A stretch of 64,000 bases of DNA from Halorientalis marina. Its GTDB lineage: Archaea; Halobacteriota; Halobacteria; Halobacteriales; Haloarculaceae. The notes under the pieces were generated by a model. It had not been told where the DNA came from, searched no databases, and saw only the letters and a list, made by a program, of their open reading frames with translations. This document shows, one piece after another, positions 8,953 to 18,485 of this stretch (position 1 is the first letter of the stretch; the number at the start of each line of letters is the position of its first letter). The position numbers were made by a program, and so were the translations under genes. The stretch covers positions 620,001 to 684,000 of the forward strand of contig NZ_CP095487.1 of NCBI RefSeq assembly GCF_023028345.1, given 5' to 3'.

Positions 8953-9561
8953 ATGTACGACAGAGAACGGATCGCGAGAGGCACGGGTGCGTCCATCGCG
9001 GCGTGGGCGCTCGCCGGGTTGTTGATCACGTCGACGGGTGTCGCCTACGCAGTACCACTGGCCGGGATCGGCGGCTTCAGGATCACGGCCGACGAGATCC
9101 GGTCGGATTCGCTCGTCCTGTATCCGGGTGTCGGGGACACGTCCGAGCAGGACGCGTACCCGCAGGCGCTCGTGGAACTCGAGGGGACGCAACTGGAGAA
9201 CCTGCGTGCGTTCAAGGACATCGACCTGCGGGGAACGCCGGTGTTCTCCGGACGGCTTCGTTTTCTCCTGACGAACCGGGGGACCGTCGACGGCAACGCG
9301 ATCCTGCTGAAGACCTCGGCGCTCGAATCGCGCGAGGCGACCTTCGACGACTTCGCCATCGAGGACGAGGGGAGCGACGTCCGGTCCGCCTTCGAGATAC
9401 GCTCGACTGGCGGGGCGACGTTCGAGGACGCCGACATCCGGGCCCACTACCTGACGGCTGACACGCTCACGTCCTCGAACCTGATGATCCACGCCTGCTG
9501 GGACCGCGACGACGACGGCACCTTCGAGTACGGCCCCTGTCGACGGGTCGGTGGAGGCTGA
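8953..9561 (+). CDS. DUF6230 family exported protein
   Basis: The product is 202 residues. The start is nearly identical to the PKD-containing paralogue: MYDRERIARGTGASIAAWAL, then a hydrophobic stretch to AYA and VPLAGIGGF. The body repeats the family blocks, including AILLKTSALESREATFDDF and IRAHYLTADTLTSSNLMI, and ends in a DDDGTFEYGPC segment. I chose ATG 8953 because it reproduces the MYD start of the other members; 25 extra in-frame codons upstream do not. Confidence 0.87.
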   Translation: MYDRERIARGTGASIAAWALAGLLITSTGVAYAVPLAGIGGFRITADEIRSDSLVLYPGVGDTSEQDAYPQALVELEGTQLENLRAFKDIDLRGTPVFSGRLRFLLTNRGTVDGNAILLKTSALESREATFDDFAIEDEGSDVRSAFEIRSTGGATFEDADIRAHYLTADTLTSSNLMIHACWDRDDDGTFEYGPCRRVGGG

Positions 9562-9658
9562 CGCCGATGACGACCGACACTCCGCTGTTGGCCGCCGCGG
9601 CTCGCCGGACCGGAAGTGTCGAAAGACAAAAGCGGGTCGAGGTGCGACCTTCGGCGGA

Positions 9659-10414
9659 ATGAGTGGCCCGTTGTCCGGTGGTGGCGCGTCGCTCGCCGAG
9701 TGGGTCAGGCACCCACGGGCCACGTTCCGCCGGTGGCGCGAACCCCGTCCGCTCGGCGGTGCCGTGCTCTTGCTTCTCGGCGGGCTGATGATCGCGTACG
9801 TCCCGGCACAGTTCGCCTCGGAGCTGTTGCTCATCGGCGGGACCGTCACCGTCATCGGGCTCGTCTTCGCCGTCGCGGTCGCGTTCTGTGGCATCGCCGC
9901 CCTCGCGAAACCCCGCTTCTCGACGGTCTTCGGGACGCTCGGTATCGTGTTCTCCACGTTGTCGCTGTTCGGCGCCCTCGGCGGCATGTTCGTGGGGATG
10001 ATCGTGGGGACGGCCGGCGGCATCCTCTGTTACGCCTGGGACCCGCCGGAGGGCTACGAGACTGCGACGCTCGCCGAGGCGTCGGGCTTCATCTGGCAGG
10101 GGGCCGGCGGCTTCGTCTGGCAGGACTCTCGCGGCTTCGTCTGGCAGACCCAGGACAATCGAGAGACCGACGCCGACGCCGAGAGCGACGGGACAGAGCC
10201 GGTCACGGACGGAGCGGCGGACCCCGAACCGGGGCTCGACCTGGTTCCGGACGCCGCCGACGACGCGGACGGTGTGGACCTTGCTGACGCGGTCGACGAC
10301 GGCTCGGACGACGAGACGGCCGACGACGAGTCGGACGACGACGCGGACGACGAGATCGAGACCGGGTTCGAGTTCGACGACGAGATGGACCGCCGGGACC
10401 GGTTCGAGCTGTAA
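9659..10414 (+). CDS. DUF6114 family membrane protein with WQ-repeat and acidic tail
   Basis: The product is 251 residues. Four hydrophobic helices lie between about residues 30 and 125, with the family pattern RPLGGAVLLLLGG and FASELLLIGG. After the last helix come three tandem units, GFIWQGAGG, GFVWQDSRG and GFVWQTQDN (about residues 143-170). An Asp/Glu-rich tail of about 80 residues follows. ATG 9659 fits the family start; the in-frame upstream GTG at 9551 would overlap the DUF6230 gene. The next gene starts two bases after the stop. Confidence 0.85.
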   Translation: MSGPLSGGGASLAEWVRHPRATFRRWREPRPLGGAVLLLLGGLMIAYVPAQFASELLLIGGTVTVIGLVFAVAVAFCGIAALAKPRFSTVFGTLGIVFSTLSLFGALGGMFVGMIVGTAGGILCYAWDPPEGYETATLAEASGFIWQGAGGFVWQDSRGFVWQTQDNRETDADAESDGTEPVTDGAADPEPGLDLVPDAADDADGVDLADAVDDGSDDETADDESDDDADDEIETGFEFDDEMDRRDRFEL

Positions 10415-10416
10415 CC

Positions 10417-10935
10417 ATGTCCGATGGTGGCTCCGACCCGACCGGGCGACGGGAACGGCTGCGGAAGGCGTGGGCGTACTTCGGGCTCTGGCGGGAGTTT
10501 CGTCCGTTCTGGGGAGGAACGCTTCTCCTCCTGGCCGGCCTGGCGATGGGGTTCATCCCCGTGGTCGCCGCCGGGATACTCCCCTTCGCCGTCGGTTCCT
10601 TCACCGGTTCGGCCCTGCTTTTCGCCGTCCTGCTCATGCTCTGTGGGTTGAGCGCACTCACGTTCCCGCGCGTCTCGTCGGTCGTCGGGCTCGCCGGGAT
10701 GTTGGTGTCGGTCCTCTCCGTGTTCGGCGCGCTCGGGGGCTACCTCGTCGGCTCGTTCCTCGGCGGCGTCGGCGGCCTCCTCGCGTTCGCCTGGCGGCCG
10801 CCGACCGTCGCGGAAATCGAAGCCGAGTACGGCACCGTCGACGACGTCTCAGTCGACGACGCCGACGACGGAGAAACAGGCGCGAGCGGTGACGACGTGG
10901 GAGCCGCAAACGCTGTGGACGCGGCCGAGGAGTGA
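10417..10935 (+). CDS. DUF6114 family membrane protein
   Basis: The product is 172 residues with the hallmark FRPFWGGTLLLLAGLAM near residue 25. Four transmembrane helices end near residue 125, and an acidic tail follows. It lies two bases after another DUF6114 gene, so this operon holds two membrane partners for one DUF6230 protein. It lacks the WQ repeats of its neighbour. Confidence 0.85.
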   Translation: MSDGGSDPTGRRERLRKAWAYFGLWREFRPFWGGTLLLLAGLAMGFIPVVAAGILPFAVGSFTGSALLFAVLLMLCGLSALTFPRVSSVVGLAGMLVSVLSVFGALGGYLVGSFLGGVGGLLAFAWRPPTVAEIEAEYGTVDDVSVDDADDGETGASGDDVGAANAVDAAEE

Positions 10936-10947
10936 TCGAGCGGACAC

Positions 10948-11697
10948 TCAGTCGGCGGCCTGCTCTGCACCGGTCGCGTACTCGCGGGTGACGTCGACGA
11001 GGGCTTTCCGGTACTCGCTCTCGTCGGGGTCCTCGACCAGCGAGCGGAAGTGGCGTTTGAACCGCTCGAAGCGCACGTCGGGGGCGTCGGCGGCGGCCGC
11101 GTGTGCGAGGTCGTACAGCCGGTGGTCGGTCCCGACCAGGTCGTGGCGCTCGACCAGCGCCAGGGCGAAGGCGGCGTTGACGGCGGTGATCTCGGGGTCG
11201 CTGGCCGGCGTTCGGCGGGTCCAGGCGGCGGGGTCGGCGGGCCGGTCGGCGACGGCGGCGGCGAGGCTGGACTCGAAAAAGGCGACCAGTTTGTCCGCGG
11301 GCGCGACCGAGAGGGTGATGTCGTCGGCGTAGATGTCCTTCATGTGGTTCGCGATCTGGTAGCAGTGGGTGAGCTTGCGGCGCTCGACGCTGCGGCCGGC
11401 CAGGGCGAGATAGATGGCTTCCTCGGTCGACTGGGTGTGTGAGGGGTGGCTGCGCTCGTGGCGGTGCATGTGGGCGAACTCGTGGAGGGCGAGTTCGCGT
11501 GCCATCGCGCTGGTGGCGGCCTGCCGGGAGATCGTCAGCAGGTGGCCGTCGTCGGTGTGGCTGACGCGGGTCCGCTCGTCGGGGTCCTCGGTGACCTCGA
11601 CGGTGACCGGGCTGGTCAGGTCGTACTCGGTCTCGAAGAGGGCACGCGCACCGAGAAACGGCTCCGTCGGCCCACTGTTCCGCACGCGTACGTCCAT
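10948..11697 (-). CDS. DUF5781 family protein with HEFAH metallopeptidase-like motif
   Basis: The product is 249 residues. The core has [11 protein letters not shown] near residues 87-97, an HExxH zinc-peptidase-like signature, then [12 protein letters not shown] with a possible third ligand Glu. The remaining sequence is helical and soluble. I believe it belongs to the haloarchaeal DUF5781 group found beside EF-2. The start at 11697 is preferred because the 71 upstream residues overlap the EF-2 promoter region. It is transcribed away from fusA. Peptidase activity is inferred from the motif only. Confidence 0.75.
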   Translation of the reverse strand: MDVRVRNSGPTEPFLGARALFETEYDLTSPVTVEVTEDPDERTRVSHTDDGHLLTISRQAATSAMARELALHEFAHMHRHERSHPSHTQSTEEAIYLALAGRSVERRKLTHCYQIANHMKDIYADDITLSVAPADKLVAFFESSLAAAVADRPADPAAWTRRTPASDPEITAVNAAFALALVERHDLVGTDHRLYDLAHAAAADAPDVRFERFKRHFRSLVEDPDESEYRKALVDVTREYATGAEQAAD

Positions 11698-11833
11698 GTC
11701 CTTCCCTGATACGGTGCCAGTCCGTATGACTCTTGCGGGGGTTCGTGGCCGCCTGCGGGCGGTTTCCCAGCCGTTCGGCGGGCCGGGGCAAACCACTTCA
11801 CTTTTGACCCTCCTTCCGATATGGAGGAGTATA

Positions 11834-14023
11834 ATGGGCCGACGCAAGAAGATCGTACAGGAGTGCGAACGGCTGATGGACGAGCCGGAGAACATCCGGA
11901 ACATCGCCATCGCCGCGCACGTCGATCACGGCAAGACGACACTCACCGACAATCTCCTCGCTGGTGCGGGCATGATCTCCGACGACACCGCCGGCGAGCA
12001 ACTCGCGATGGACACCGAAGAGGACGAGCAGGAACGCGGGATCACCATCGACGCGGCGAACGTCTCGATGACTCACGAGTACGAGGACACCAACCACCTC
12101 ATCAACCTCATCGACACGCCGGGCCACGTCGACTTCGGGGGCGACGTGACCCGCGCGATGCGTGCCGTCGACGGCGCCTTGGTGGTGGTCGACGCCGTCG
12201 AGGGTGCCATGCCCCAGACCGAGACGGTCCTGCGGCAGGCGCTCCGCGAGGGCGTCAAGCCAGCCCTGTTCATCAACAAGGTCGACCGCCTCATCTCCGA
12301 GCTCGAAGAGGGTCCCGAGGAGATGCAGGAACGGCTGACCGCGGTCATCCGCGACGTGAACGAACTCATCCGCGGCATGACCGAGGAGATGGAGGACATC
12401 GACGAGGACTGGACGGTCTCCGTCGAGGAGGGCACCGTCGGCTTCGGCTCTGCGCTCTACAAGTGGGGGGTCTCCATGCCGTCGATGCAGCGGACCGGGA
12501 TGAACTTCGGGGACATCATCGACCTCGAACAGGACCACAAGCGCCAGGAACTCCACGAGCGGACGCCCCTGTCGAACGTCGTGCTCGACATGGTCTGTGA
12601 GCACTTCCCGAACCCCGTCGACGCCCAGCCCCGTCGTATCCCGCGTATCTGGCGCGGCGACGCCGACTCCGACATCGCCGGGACGATGGAGATGGTCGAC
12701 GAGGACGGCGAGGTCGTCCTGATGGTCACCGACATCGGGATCGACCCCCACGCCGGCGAGATCGCCGCCGGCCGCGTGTTCTCCGGCACCATCGAGAAGG
12801 GCCAGGAGCTCTACGTCTCCGGGACTGCCGGTCAGAACCGCATCCAGAGCGTCGGCATCTACATGGGCGGCGAGCGCGAGGAGGTCGACCGCGTCCCCGC
12901 CGGGAACATCGCCGCCGTCACCGGCCTCAAAGACGCCATCGCGGGCTCGACTGTCTCCTCCGTCGAGATGACTCCCTTCGAGTCCATCGAGCACATCTCG
13001 GAGCCGGTCATCACCAAGTCCGTCGAGGCCCAGCGCATGGACGACCTGCCGAAGCTCATCGAGACGCTCCAGCAGGTCTCCAAGGAGGACCCGACGATCC
13101 AGATCGAGATCAACGAGGACACCGGCGAACACCTCATCTCCGGACAGGGTGAACTCCACCTCGAGGTCATCACCCAGCGCATCGAGCGCAACCAGGGCAT
13201 CCCGGTCAACACCGGCGAACCCATCGTCGTCTTCCGCGAGGCGCCCCAGGAGGCGAGCCGCGAGGTCGAGGGGATCTCCCCGAACCGCCACAACCGCTTC
13301 TACATCTCCATCGAACCCCTCGAAGACGAGGTCGTCGAGACGATCAAGATGGGCGACGCCTCGATGGATATGCCCGAACTCGAGCGGCGCGAGGCCCTGA
13401 TGGAAGCCGGTCTCGACAAGGACACCGCTCAGAACGTCGAGACGATGCACGGCACCAACATCCTCATCGACGACACGAAGGGGATTCAGCACCTCAACGA
13501 GACGATGGAACTGGTCGTCGAGGGGCTGGAGGAGGCGCTCGACGACGGCCCGCTCGCCGCCGAGCCGGTCGAGGGCGCGCTCATCCGTCTCCACGACGCT
13601 CGGCTCCACGAGGACGCCATCCACCGCGGTCCGGCACAGGTCATCCCGGCCGTTCGGGAGGCCGTCCACAACGCCCTGATCGACGCCAGCATCAAACTGC
13701 TGGAGCCGATTCAGGAGGTCCGCATCGACGTGCCCAACGACCACATGGGCGCCGCCTCCGGCGAGATTCAGGGTCGCCGTGGCCGCGTCGACGACATGTA
13801 CCAGGAAGGCGACCTCATGGTCGTCGAGGGCATCGCGCCCGTCGACGAGATGATCGGCTTCTCCAGCGACATCCGCTCCGCGACCGAGGGGCGTGCCTCC
13901 TGGAACACCGAGAACGCCGGCTTCCAGGTCATGGCCGACAACCTGCAGCCCGAGACCATCACCGAAATCCGGGAGCGCAAGGGCATGAAGACGGAACTGC
14001 CCGAGGCCATCGACTACTTCTAA
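11834..14023 (+). CDS. fusA: Translation elongation factor EF-2
   Basis: The product is 729 residues, the normal archaeal length. GTPase motifs are [10 protein letters not shown] (G1), DTPGHVDF (G3) and NKVD (G4). The C-terminal HRGPAQ loop carries His597, the residue normally modified to diphthamide. EF-2 catalyses ribosomal translocation. A strong ribosome binding site, GGAGGAG, lies just before ATG 11834. The stop is directly followed by repeat copy B. Confidence 0.98.
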   Translation: MGRRKKIVQECERLMDEPENIRNIAIAAHVDHGKTTLTDNLLAGAGMISDDTAGEQLAMDTEEDEQERGITIDAANVSMTHEYEDTNHLINLIDTPGHVDFGGDVTRAMRAVDGALVVVDAVEGAMPQTETVLRQALREGVKPALFINKVDRLISELEEGPEEMQERLTAVIRDVNELIRGMTEEMEDIDEDWTVSVEEGTVGFGSALYKWGVSMPSMQRTGMNFGDIIDLEQDHKRQELHERTPLSNVVLDMVCEHFPNPVDAQPRRIPRIWRGDADSDIAGTMEMVDEDGEVVLMVTDIGIDPHAGEIAAGRVFSGTIEKGQELYVSGTAGQNRIQSVGIYMGGEREEVDRVPAGNIAAVTGLKDAIAGSTVSSVEMTPFESIEHISEPVITKSVEAQRMDDLPKLIETLQQVSKEDPTIQIEINEDTGEHLISGQGELHLEVITQRIERNQGIPVNTGEPIVVFREAPQEASREVEGISPNRHNRFYISIEPLEDEVVETIKMGDASMDMPELERREALMEAGLDKDTAQNVETMHGTNILIDDTKGIQHLNETMELVVEGLEEALDDGPLAAEPVEGALIRLHDARLHEDAIHRGPAQVIPAVREAVHNALIDASIKLLEPIQEVRIDVPNDHMGAASGEIQGRRGRVDDMYQEGDLMVVEGIAPVDEMIGFSSDIRSATEGRASWNTENAGFQVMADNLQPETITEIRERKGMKTELPEAIDYF

Positions 14024-14144
14024 CCCACCTTTTTCTGCGTCGGGTTCGCGCTCCGCGCGAACCGCCCCTTGAAAAACGTGGGCGAAAAAGGCGCGAGCGG
14101 CGGCGCCGCTCGCGTGAACCGCGGCGCTACGCGCCGCGGATGCT
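14024..14144 (+). repeat. Dispersed hairpin-rich intergenic repeat, copy B
   Basis: It starts at the base after the fusA stop with CCCACCTTTTT. The order of modules is the same as copy A: GGTTCGCGC/GCGCGAACC, a GCGAGCGGCG/CGCCGCTCGC stem, and a CCGCGGCGC/GCGCCGCGG stem. The middle stem differs in sequence from copy A while pairing is preserved, which argues for selection on structure. Confidence 0.8.
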
Positions 14145-14216
14145 TGCCCGAACGTCCCCTTCTCTCCGCACTCTGCTTCCCCCAGACGTACCTCCGTCGG
14201 ACCGCTACATCGTCAC

Positions 14217-14444
14217 ATGTCCGTGCTCTACCAGGTCGTCGACATCGTCATCGGCGGGCTGATCGCCGGAGCGACGACCTTCGTGCTGTCCGCCGCCACC
14301 GCCGACCAGCAACTCGCGGTGACGGTCGGGGTCGTCCTCGCCAGCATGTACTACTTCTCGCGGAACCCGTGGGGGAGCGACCCCGAGCGGGCCGCCGAGT
14401 ACAACGCCCGCATCGACGAGTTTTACGGGAAATTCCTGCCGTAG
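14217..14444 (+). CDS. Small two-helix membrane protein
   Basis: The product is 75 residues with hydrophobic helices at about residues 7-26 and 31-47. A short soluble tail ending EFYGKFLP follows. It stands alone between repeat B and a small minus-strand membrane protein. The family is not recognised. Confidence 0.6.
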   Translation: MSVLYQVVDIVIGGLIAGATTFVLSAATADQQLAVTVGVVLASMYYFSRNPWGSDPERAAEYNARIDEFYGKFLP

Positions 14445-14460
14445 CGCGCCGGCGAGCCAG

Positions 14461-14691
14461 TTATCCCTCGCTCCCGGCGTGGGTCACGAGATGGTCGAGA
14501 CCGGCCGTCAACACGAAGAGGACGGCACCGACGTACAGCAGCCCTCGGGGGTTGGCGACCAGTTTCGTGACGACCCCGTTTCCGGTGCCGATTACCGCAG
14601 CCAAATAGAGCAGGAGCGATCCGGTCCAGCCCAGTCCCGTGAGTCCGGCGAGTCTATCCATCTCGTCGTCCGACAGCCCATCAAGGTTCAT
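14461..14691 (-). CDS. Small two-helix membrane protein
   Basis: The product is 76 residues: a short acidic start (MNLDGLSDDEMDRLAGLTGL), then two hydrophobic helices at about residues 24-37 and 48-66. The start at 14691 is chosen because the 31 residues upstream are basic, lack the family-like look and extend into the intergenic region. It converges with the small gene at 14217, 16 bases apart. Function unknown. Confidence 0.55.
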   Translation of the reverse strand: MNLDGLSDDEMDRLAGLTGLGWTGSLLLYLAAVIGTGNGVVTKLVANPRGLLYVGAVLFVLTAGLDHLVTHAGSEG

Positions 14692-15082
14692 CGGTACTCG
14701 TGGTAGGACGGTCCTACTCACCGGTAGGGGATGAACGTACCTTCGGGATGCTCCCGGGACCGTTACCACGTGGTTACGGCTCACTCACCGGTGGGGACAC
14801 GGTGTGCGCACGACTCAGTCCACCAGCATCCGCGCCGCGTAGCGGCGCGGTTCACCGTCAGAGCAAGCTCTGACGAAACCACGTTCGTTCCCTGCGGTCA
14901 CTCACGTGGACACCGAGCGCTCGCTTCGCTCGCGCTCGGCCTTTTTCGCCCACGTTTTTGCCGCGAGTGGTTCGCGCGGAGCGCGAACCCGAGCGGGAAA
15001 AAGGTGGGCTTATAGGCGCGGGTTCGCCATTCGTATCCATGACCGAAGGGGTCGTTTCCGGTCGACGGGAGGTGAACGAGGC
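14692..15082. other. Divergent intergenic region with repeat copy C
   Basis: No gene is seen here. The region lies between a minus-strand membrane protein and the ACT-homoserine dehydrogenase operon. It holds short palindromes (such as ACGTGGTTACG near 14770) and the inverted repeat copy C at 14826-15008. Confidence 0.5.
14826..15008 (-). repeat. Dispersed hairpin-rich intergenic repeat, copy C (inverted)
   Basis: Read on the minus strand it has the same modules as copy A, starting with CCCACCTTTTTCCC and ending with the CCGCGCCGC/GCGGCGCGG stem and GGATGC. It has about 60 extra bases between the second and third stems, including an added TCAGAGC/GCTCTGA hairpin. Unlike copies A and B it does not abut a stop codon on its own strand. 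Confidence 0.78.
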
Positions 15083-15619
15083 ATGAGCGACGGACACGGC
15101 GACGAGGTCCGCGCCTACACGGTGCGGCTGGAACTCGTCGACGAGCCCGGCGAACTGCTGCGCGCGCTGAAACCCATCGCGGACAACGGTGGGAACCTGC
15201 TCTCGATCTTCCACGAACGGGGGAACGTCACACCGCGGGGCCACATCCCCGTCGAAGTCGACCTGGAGGCGACACCGGAGCGGTTCGACGCCGTCGTCGA
15301 GGGGCTCCGCGACGCGGGGGTCAACGTCATCCAGGCGGGCGCGGAGCGCTACAGCGAGGAGCTGACGCTCGTGCTCGCCGGCGATCTGATCGGGACGGAC
15401 CTCTCGGATACGCTCTCGGCGATTCAGGACGGGACGGACGCCTCGGTGACGGACGTGTCGCTAACTGCGCCCGAAGGGGCCGACGAGACGGCGAGCGCGC
15501 GGCTCCGCCTGGCGACCCAGAGCGGGGAGGGCGACGCCGTCCTCGCGGCCGTCCGCGAGGTGGCCGCGGTGAAGGACCTCCGTGTGATCGAACCGCTCAC
15601 CGGAGGTGGTGAAGCGTGA
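15083..15619 (+). CDS. ACT-domain amino-acid-binding regulatory protein
   Basis: The product is 178 residues. An ACT-like beta-alpha-beta fold begins at residue 10 (YTVRLELVDEPGELLRAL), with GNLLSIFHERG after it. A second, weaker repeat follows from about residue 95. ACT domains bind amino acids for feedback control. The GTG start of homoserine dehydrogenase overlaps this stop by four bases. That enzyme has no ACT domain of its own here, so this protein probably supplies threonine or related feedback. ATG 15083 is preceded by GGAGGTG. Confidence 0.85.
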   Translation: MSDGHGDEVRAYTVRLELVDEPGELLRALKPIADNGGNLLSIFHERGNVTPRGHIPVEVDLEATPERFDAVVEGLRDAGVNVIQAGAERYSEELTLVLAGDLIGTDLSDTLSAIQDGTDASVTDVSLTAPEGADETASARLRLATQSGEGDAVLAAVREVAAVKDLRVIEPLTGGGEA

Positions 15620-16569
15620 GACTGGCCGTGCTGGGTGCCGGCGCGGTCGGGAGTTCGGTCGCCGAACTCGCCGCGGCGTACGGCCACACGGTGACGGCGC
15701 TCGGGGACTCGTCGAGTGCCGTCGTCGACGCCGACGGGGTCGACGTGGACGCGGCCCTCGAACGGAAGCGCGAGGAGGGGCAGGTCGGGGCCGCGGAGCC
15801 GGACGCGGCGGTCGACGGCCCGTACGACGCGCTCGTCGAGGCGACGCCGACGACGCTCGACGACGCCCAGCCGGGCTTCGGCCACGTTCGGGCGGCGCTG
15901 GAACGGGACCGCCACGCCGTGCTGGCGAACAAGGGGCCGGTCGCGGAGCGGTACGACGAGGTGCGAGCGCTGGAAGCCGAGAGCGCCGGGCAGGTCCGGT
16001 TCGAGGCGACGGTCGGCGGCGCCATTCCGGTCCTCGGGACGGTCGAGGACTACGGGCCCGGGAAGATTTCGGCGGCCCGGGGTATTCTCAACGGGACGGC
16101 GAACTTCATCCTGACGCGGATGGCCGCCGAGGGGCTGGGCTACGAGCACGTCCTCGCGGAGGCTCAGGACATGGGCGTCGCCGAGGCCGATCCGACCTTC
16201 GACGTGGAGGGGATCGACGCGGCGCTGAAGTGTGTCATCCTCGCGAACGTGCTCGCACGGGGCGAGCGGACGTACACGCGCGCGGACGCTGAAATCGACG
16301 GCATCACCGACGTGCCGGGGAGCGCGCTGGAACTTGCCAACGAGGACGGCCGGACGATCCGGCTCATCGGCGAAGTGACCGGCGAGACCGTCCGGGTCGG
16401 GCCGCGCCTGCTTCCGGAACACGCGGACCTGGCGGTCGGCGGGACGACGAACATCGTTCAGCTGGAGACCGAGAACGCGGGCCGGCTCAACCTCAGCGGC
16501 CGCGGGGCCGGCGGCCCGGAGACGGCCTCCGCGGTGCTCGCCGACGTCAACCGACTGCCCGAACCCTGA
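15616..16569 (+). CDS. hom: Homoserine dehydrogenase
   Basis: The product is 317 residues. It starts with a Rossmann NAD(P)-binding loop, LAVLGAGAVGSSVAE. The catalytic-domain signature follows: ARGILNGTANFILTRM, then QDMGVAEADPTFDVEG. It reduces aspartate semialdehyde to homoserine on the way to threonine and methionine. It uses GTG at 15616, overlapping the TGA of the ACT gene, so the two are translationally coupled. Confidence 0.95.
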   Translation: MRLAVLGAGAVGSSVAELAAAYGHTVTALGDSSSAVVDADGVDVDAALERKREEGQVGAAEPDAAVDGPYDALVEATPTTLDDAQPGFGHVRAALERDRHAVLANKGPVAERYDEVRALEAESAGQVRFEATVGGAIPVLGTVEDYGPGKISAARGILNGTANFILTRMAAEGLGYEHVLAEAQDMGVAEADPTFDVEGIDAALKCVILANVLARGERTYTRADAEIDGITDVPGSALELANEDGRTIRLIGEVTGETVRVGPRLLPEHADLAVGGTTNIVQLETENAGRLNLSGRGAGGPETASAVLADVNRLPEP

Positions 16570-16737
16570 GGCCGCGGGGGCAGACGGCCCGGGCCCCGCC
16601 GACACGAGCGCGCCGTCCGTGATACGGGTTCCCAAAACGCAGGACGGCGACGGGACGACGAACGCTTCCTATCGAAATCGTTTTAACTGCCTCCACCAAA
16701 AGAGTCCGATATAGCGCCTCTGCGCGTGAGATAATCA

Positions 16738-18003
16738 ATGAGCGACGAACGCCACCAGAACCTGGCCATCATCGGCCACGTTGACCACGGGAAGAGTACG
16801 CTGGTCGGACGCCTCCTCTACGAGACGGGGAGCGTACCCGAGCACGTCATCGAACAGCACAAGGAAGAAGCAGAAGAGAAGGGCAAGGGCGGCTTCGAGT
16901 TCGCCTACGTCATGGACAACCTCGCCGAGGAGCGCGAGCGCGGGGTCACCATCGACATCGCCCACCAGGAGTTCAGTACCGACGAGTACGAGTTCACCAT
17001 CGTCGACTGTCCCGGCCACCGTGACTTCGTGAAGAACATGATCACGGGCGCGAGCCAGGCCGACAACGCCGTGCTCGTCGTCGCGGCGGACGACGGCGTC
17101 CAGCCACAGACCCAGGAGCACGTCTTCCTAGCTCGCACGCTGGGCATCGACGAGCTCATCGTCGGCGTCAACAAGATGGACCTCGTCGACTACGACGAGA
17201 ACGACTACGACCGCGTCGTCGAGGAAGTCAAGGAACTGCTCCAGCAGGTCCGCTTCAACACCGAGGACGCGAGCTTCGTCCCGATCTCGGCGTTCGAGGG
17301 CGACAACGTCGCCGAGGACTCGGAGAACACGCCCTGGTACGACGGGCCGAACCTCCTCGAGTCCCTCAACGACCTGCCCGCGCCGTCGCCGCCGACGGAC
17401 ACCGACCTCCGGCTCCCGATCCAGGACGTCTACACGATCTCCGGCATCGGGACCGTCCCGGTCGGTCGTATCGAGACGGGTATCCTGAACACGGGCGACA
17501 ACGTCTCGTTCCAGCCCTCGGACGTCTCCGGCGAGGTCAAGACCATCGAGATGCACCACGAGGAGATTCCGAAGGCCGAACCCGGTGACAACGTCGGGTT
17601 CAACGTCCGTGGCGTCGGCAAGGACGACATCCGCCGCGGTGACGTCTGTGGGCCGGCCGACGACCCGCCGAGCGTCGCCGAGACGTTCACGGCACAGATC
17701 GTCGTCATGCAGCACCCCTCCGTCATCACGGCGGGCTACACGCCGGTCTTCCACGCACACACCGCACAGGTCGCGTGTACCATCGAGTCCATCGACAAGA
17801 AGATCGACCCCTCGTCCGGCGAGGTCGCCGAGGAGGAACCGGACTTCATCCAGTCCGGCGACGCTGCGGTCGTCACCGTGCGCCCGCAGAAACCCCTCAG
17901 CATCGAGCCGTCCGAGGAGATCCCGGAACTCGGTTCCTTCGCCATCCGCGACATGGGTCAGACCATCGCGGCCGGCAAGGTCCTGAGCGTCACCGAGCCA
18001 TAA
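16738..18003 (+). CDS. tuf: Translation elongation factor aEF-1alpha
   Basis: The product is 421 residues. GTPase motifs are [10 protein letters not shown] at residue 14, DCPGHRDF near 92 and NKMD near 148. Two beta-barrel domains follow. It delivers aminoacyl-tRNA to the ribosome. rpsJ begins three bases after the stop, the standard archaeal pair. A TTTTAA element about 55 bases upstream is the likely promoter. Confidence 0.98.
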   Translation: MSDERHQNLAIIGHVDHGKSTLVGRLLYETGSVPEHVIEQHKEEAEEKGKGGFEFAYVMDNLAEERERGVTIDIAHQEFSTDEYEFTIVDCPGHRDFVKNMITGASQADNAVLVVAADDGVQPQTQEHVFLARTLGIDELIVGVNKMDLVDYDENDYDRVVEEVKELLQQVRFNTEDASFVPISAFEGDNVAEDSENTPWYDGPNLLESLNDLPAPSPPTDTDLRLPIQDVYTISGIGTVPVGRIETGILNTGDNVSFQPSDVSGEVKTIEMHHEEIPKAEPGDNVGFNVRGVGKDDIRRGDVCGPADDPPSVAETFTAQIVVMQHPSVITAGYTPVFHAHTAQVACTIESIDKKIDPSSGEVAEEEPDFIQSGDAAVVTVRPQKPLSIEPSEEIPELGSFAIRDMGQTIAAGKVLSVTEP

Positions 18004-18006
18004 CGC

Positions 18007-18315
18007 ATGCAACAGGCACGCGTTCGGCTCGCCGGTACGAGTCCCGAGGACCTCGACGACATCTGCGAGGATGTCAAGGAGATCGCGAACAAGACCGGCG
18101 TCGCCTTGAGCGGCCCCGTTCCGCTCCCGACGAAGACGCTGGAAGTTCCCACCCGGAAGTCCCCTGACGGTGAGGGGACCGCGACGTGGGAGCACTGGGA
18201 GATGCGCGTCCACAAGCGCCTGATCGACATCGACGCCGACGAACGCGCGCTCCGCCAGCTGATGCGGATTCAGGTCCCGAACGACGTCTCTATCGAGATC
18301 GTCCTCGAGGACTAA
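18007..18315 (+). CDS. rpsJ: 30S ribosomal protein uS10
   Basis: The product is 102 residues, the full length of archaeal S10. It contains the family segment [22 protein letters not shown]-like around residues 37-58 and ends VSIEIVLED. It is co-transcribed with tuf. A tRNA-Ala gene follows after about 96 bases. Confidence 0.97.
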   Translation: MQQARVRLAGTSPEDLDDICEDVKEIANKTGVALSGPVPLPTKTLEVPTRKSPDGEGTATWEHWEMRVHKRLIDIDADERALRQLMRIQVPNDVSIEIVLED

Positions 18316-18411
18316 GCCGCCGTCGGCCGGACCGCCGTCTCACGCGCAGTCTTCCTGCGCTCCAGCGGCGACCGACGAGATTAAGGGACGCCCTCGACAA
18401 CGACTGCGTGC

Positions 18412-18483
18412 GGGCTCGTAGATCAGCGGTAGATCGCTTCCTTCGCAAGGAAGAGGCCCGGGGTTCAAATCCCCGCGAGTCCA
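18412..18483 (+). tRNA. tRNA-Ala (anticodon CGC)
   Basis: A complete cloverleaf of 72 bases with no intron is visible. The acceptor arms are GGGCTCG/CGAGTCC, with the G3:U70 pair that marks alanine tRNAs. The anticodon stem CTTCC/GGAAG encloses loop TTCGCAA (anticodon CGC). The T arm is CGGGG TTCAAAT CCCCG and the discriminator base is A. CCA is not encoded. The last 13 bases, plus two beyond, form the attachment site of two integrative elements. Confidence 0.95.
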
Positions 18484-18485
18484 CT
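18471..18485 (+). repeat. Attachment site in the tRNA-Ala 3' end (copy 1)
   Basis: The 15-base core CCCCGCGAGTCCACT covers the 3' half of the T stem and acceptor stem. It recurs exactly at 20142 and 21707. Integration leaves the tRNA intact, because the element supplies the same 3' end. Confidence 0.85.

Noticed and set aside
11798-13744. Minus-strand frame of 648 codons opposite fusA
   Set aside because: It is a mirror of the EF-2 gene, with His/Val/Asp repeats typical of antisense frames. No start context or family motif.
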